This document shows, piece by piece, positions 20,693 to 24,505 of a stretch of DNA of 24,505 nucleotides. The position numbers were made by a program, and so were the translations under genes. The notes under the pieces were generated by a model. That model was not told where the DNA came from. It ran no database searches and saw only the letters and a program-made list of their open reading frames with translations. The DNA is taken from contig JAJOHG010000378.1 in the NCBI GenBank assembly GCA_021029095.1, forward strand, positions 1-24,505. The letters run 5' to 3'. Source of the stretch: Phellopilus nigrolimitatus. Its lineage: Eukaryota; Basidiomycota; Agaricomycetes; Hymenochaetales; Hymenochaetaceae. Every line of letters begins with the position of its first letter. Within the stretch, counting starts at the first letter, position 1.

Positions 20693-20760
20693 TGCAGCAA
20701 CTCCTTACAGACCAGCTACACTTCTTACTCCTGTAGTTCGAAGCGCGTATTTTGACAACT

Positions 20761-23689
<2,929 letters not shown>

Positions 23690-23951
23690 AGTGTCAGACG
23701 TGCCGTTAAGTATTTGCAGAGGGCTTCTACTATCGCCCCAGAATTCAGATAACTTGGTTGTGGTGCGACTGCATCATGGCCTTTCTTCTGGAGAGGCGCG
23801 CGATCGACTCGAGGTGTTAATTCGTTACTTGTTGACGGGATGGATTCTTGTACTATGCAAAACCTTTTATTACTGAGTTGTTAACAAGAAAGCGCTTTAG
23901 AATTACAACAGCACTATATTCTACATTCAGAAACCAAACTACACCAGACAT
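23690..23951. other. Convergent intergenic region
   Basis: 263 bp between the stop codons of the GMC gene (plus) and the XPF gene (minus). It must hold both polyadenylation regions. No further feature is recognised. Confidence 0.6.
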
Positions 23952-24505
23952 CTACTCACCACGGTGCATGAACTCCCAACACGCCTTCCCGGGCTCGTTG
24001 CCCAGTATCTCCTGCACCGCGGGGAGGCCCAGCGCGCAGAACGCCGCGCACGCTGTGCACCTTGCTCATCACGTACTTCACGTTCTTCGCGGAGACGCTC
24101 GGTAGCGCGCGGAGGAGCTCCTCCGCCGCCTGGTTCACGCCTGCGCCCGCCTCGGGGTCCTCCTCCGCGCCGACCGCGATCGCGCGTGCGGCGTCCGGCT
24201 CGGGACGCTGCTGCTTGAGGTCGGTGAATATATCTGCGGTGGCGTACGGCGAGGACGACCAGAGGATGCGCAACCGCGGGAAGCTCAGCGTAAGGAGCAC
24301 GAGCTTCGCCTGGACCGTTGTCGTCGCGAGTGTGTCGGGGGCTGGCTCGTTCGCCTTCTTCGGAGGGTACTTCCCCGTGTTTTTGGTGTAGGATTTCATC
24401 TCGCCCACGATCTGGATTGCATCAGCAGCTGTTCGACAAGAGAGATCTCAGAGCGCACATCTAAGGAGAATGACTTGTGCTCTTCGAACTCGATCAACAG
24501 GATCG
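23952..24505 (-). CDS. rad1: XPF/Rad1 DNA-repair endonuclease, C-terminal part, with a 1-nt frame break
   Basis: Nuclease subunit that cuts 5' of lesions in nucleotide-excision and crosslink repair, normally as a dimer with ERCC1/Rad10. Exons visible are 24505-24459 and 24411-23952, with a 47-bp intron (GTGCGC...CCAG). The first exon ends ILLIEFEEHKSFSL, part of the ERCC4 nuclease fold. The second has LVLLTLSFPRLRILWSSSPYAT, then AIAVGAEEDPEAG. The tandem helix-hairpin-helix region follows as EELLRALPSVSAKNVKYVMSKV, ending in the conserved GNEPGKACWEFMHRGE. The last part lies in a different frame: after VHSVR there are 7 nt where 6 are expected before CALGLPAVQEIL. The exon is 460 nt, one more than a multiple of three. 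If read straight on, translation ends at 23956 with an unrelated 29-residue tail. The catalytic ERKxxxD core and N-terminal helicase-like region are outside the window. Confidence 0.92.

Larger units (their letters stand above)
17481..20760. other. 3.3-kb region without a confirmed gene
   Basis: This region lies between Egt1 and the GMC oxidoreductase. It contains two minus-strand open stretches that may be exons (listed separately). Several short plus-strand frames bounded by GT/AG-like signals (for example 18887-19099 with a donor-like GGTACG after it) do not join into an open protein. No conserved domain, tRNA or repeat was recognised. It may hold a lineage-specific gene or non-coding transcript. 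Confidence 0.4.

Noticed and set aside
24013..24060. A 48-bp intron in XPF from GTGCAC to GCAG across the frame break
   Set aside because: It would remove the conserved VHSVR...CALGLPAVQ segment of the helix-hairpin-helix domain; a 1-nt frame break explains the data better.

Overview
The window looks like nuclear DNA of a filamentous basidiomycete, most likely an Agaricomycete. Genes are cut by many short introns (mostly 47-80 bp, GT...AG). The recognisable proteins are fungal: a basidiomycete-type Tsp2 tetraspanin, a secreted sedolisin, fungal Egt1, a GMC oxidoreductase and XPF/Rad1. The retroelement Gag is of the type common in mushroom-forming fungi. Gene models below were assembled by eye from splice signals, reading phase and family motifs.

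Layout from left to right: (1) 1-857, minus: N-terminal part of a Tsp2-type tetraspanin running off the left edge. (2) 1815-4615: a small mobile-element island. It holds a 677-bp hAT-like non-autonomous element with 17-bp terminal inverted repeats and a perfect 8-bp target duplication. About 390 bp further on lies a 1,718-bp LTR retroelement with two 209-bp LTRs identical by eye, a 5-bp target duplication and an intact gag ORF but no pol. (3) 5154-8293, minus: a GNAT acetyltransferase and a secreted S53 sedolisin protease. (4) 8294-10361: 2 kb with no recognisable gene, containing a run of 24 G. (5) 10362-11128, plus: a DJ-1/PfpI family protein. (6) 11129-14080: about 3 kb with no recognisable gene; its right end carries duplicated promoter motifs. 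(7) 14081-17480, plus: the bifunctional ergothioneine synthase Egt1, with one frame break in the middle. (8) 17481-20760: 3.3 kb with no recognised gene, but with two open minus-strand stretches that may be exons. (9) 20761-23689, plus: a GMC oxidoreductase in 19 exons, including exons of 8 and 12 nt. (10) 23952-24505, minus: C-terminal end of the XPF/Rad1 nuclease, with a 1-nt frame break near its end.

The genes do not form an obvious pathway or defence system. They read as ordinary housekeeping, secreted and redox genes with a local transposon insertion zone. The most notable items are the Gag-only LTR element with identical LTRs, the hAT-like element, the Egt1 break that separates its methyltransferase half from its sulfoxide-synthase half, the microexons in the GMC gene, and an Asp-to-Asn change at the expected oxyanion-hole position of the sedolisin. 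Two independent frame breaks in conserved genes within 24 kb raise the possibility of assembly error, so both need read-level confirmation.
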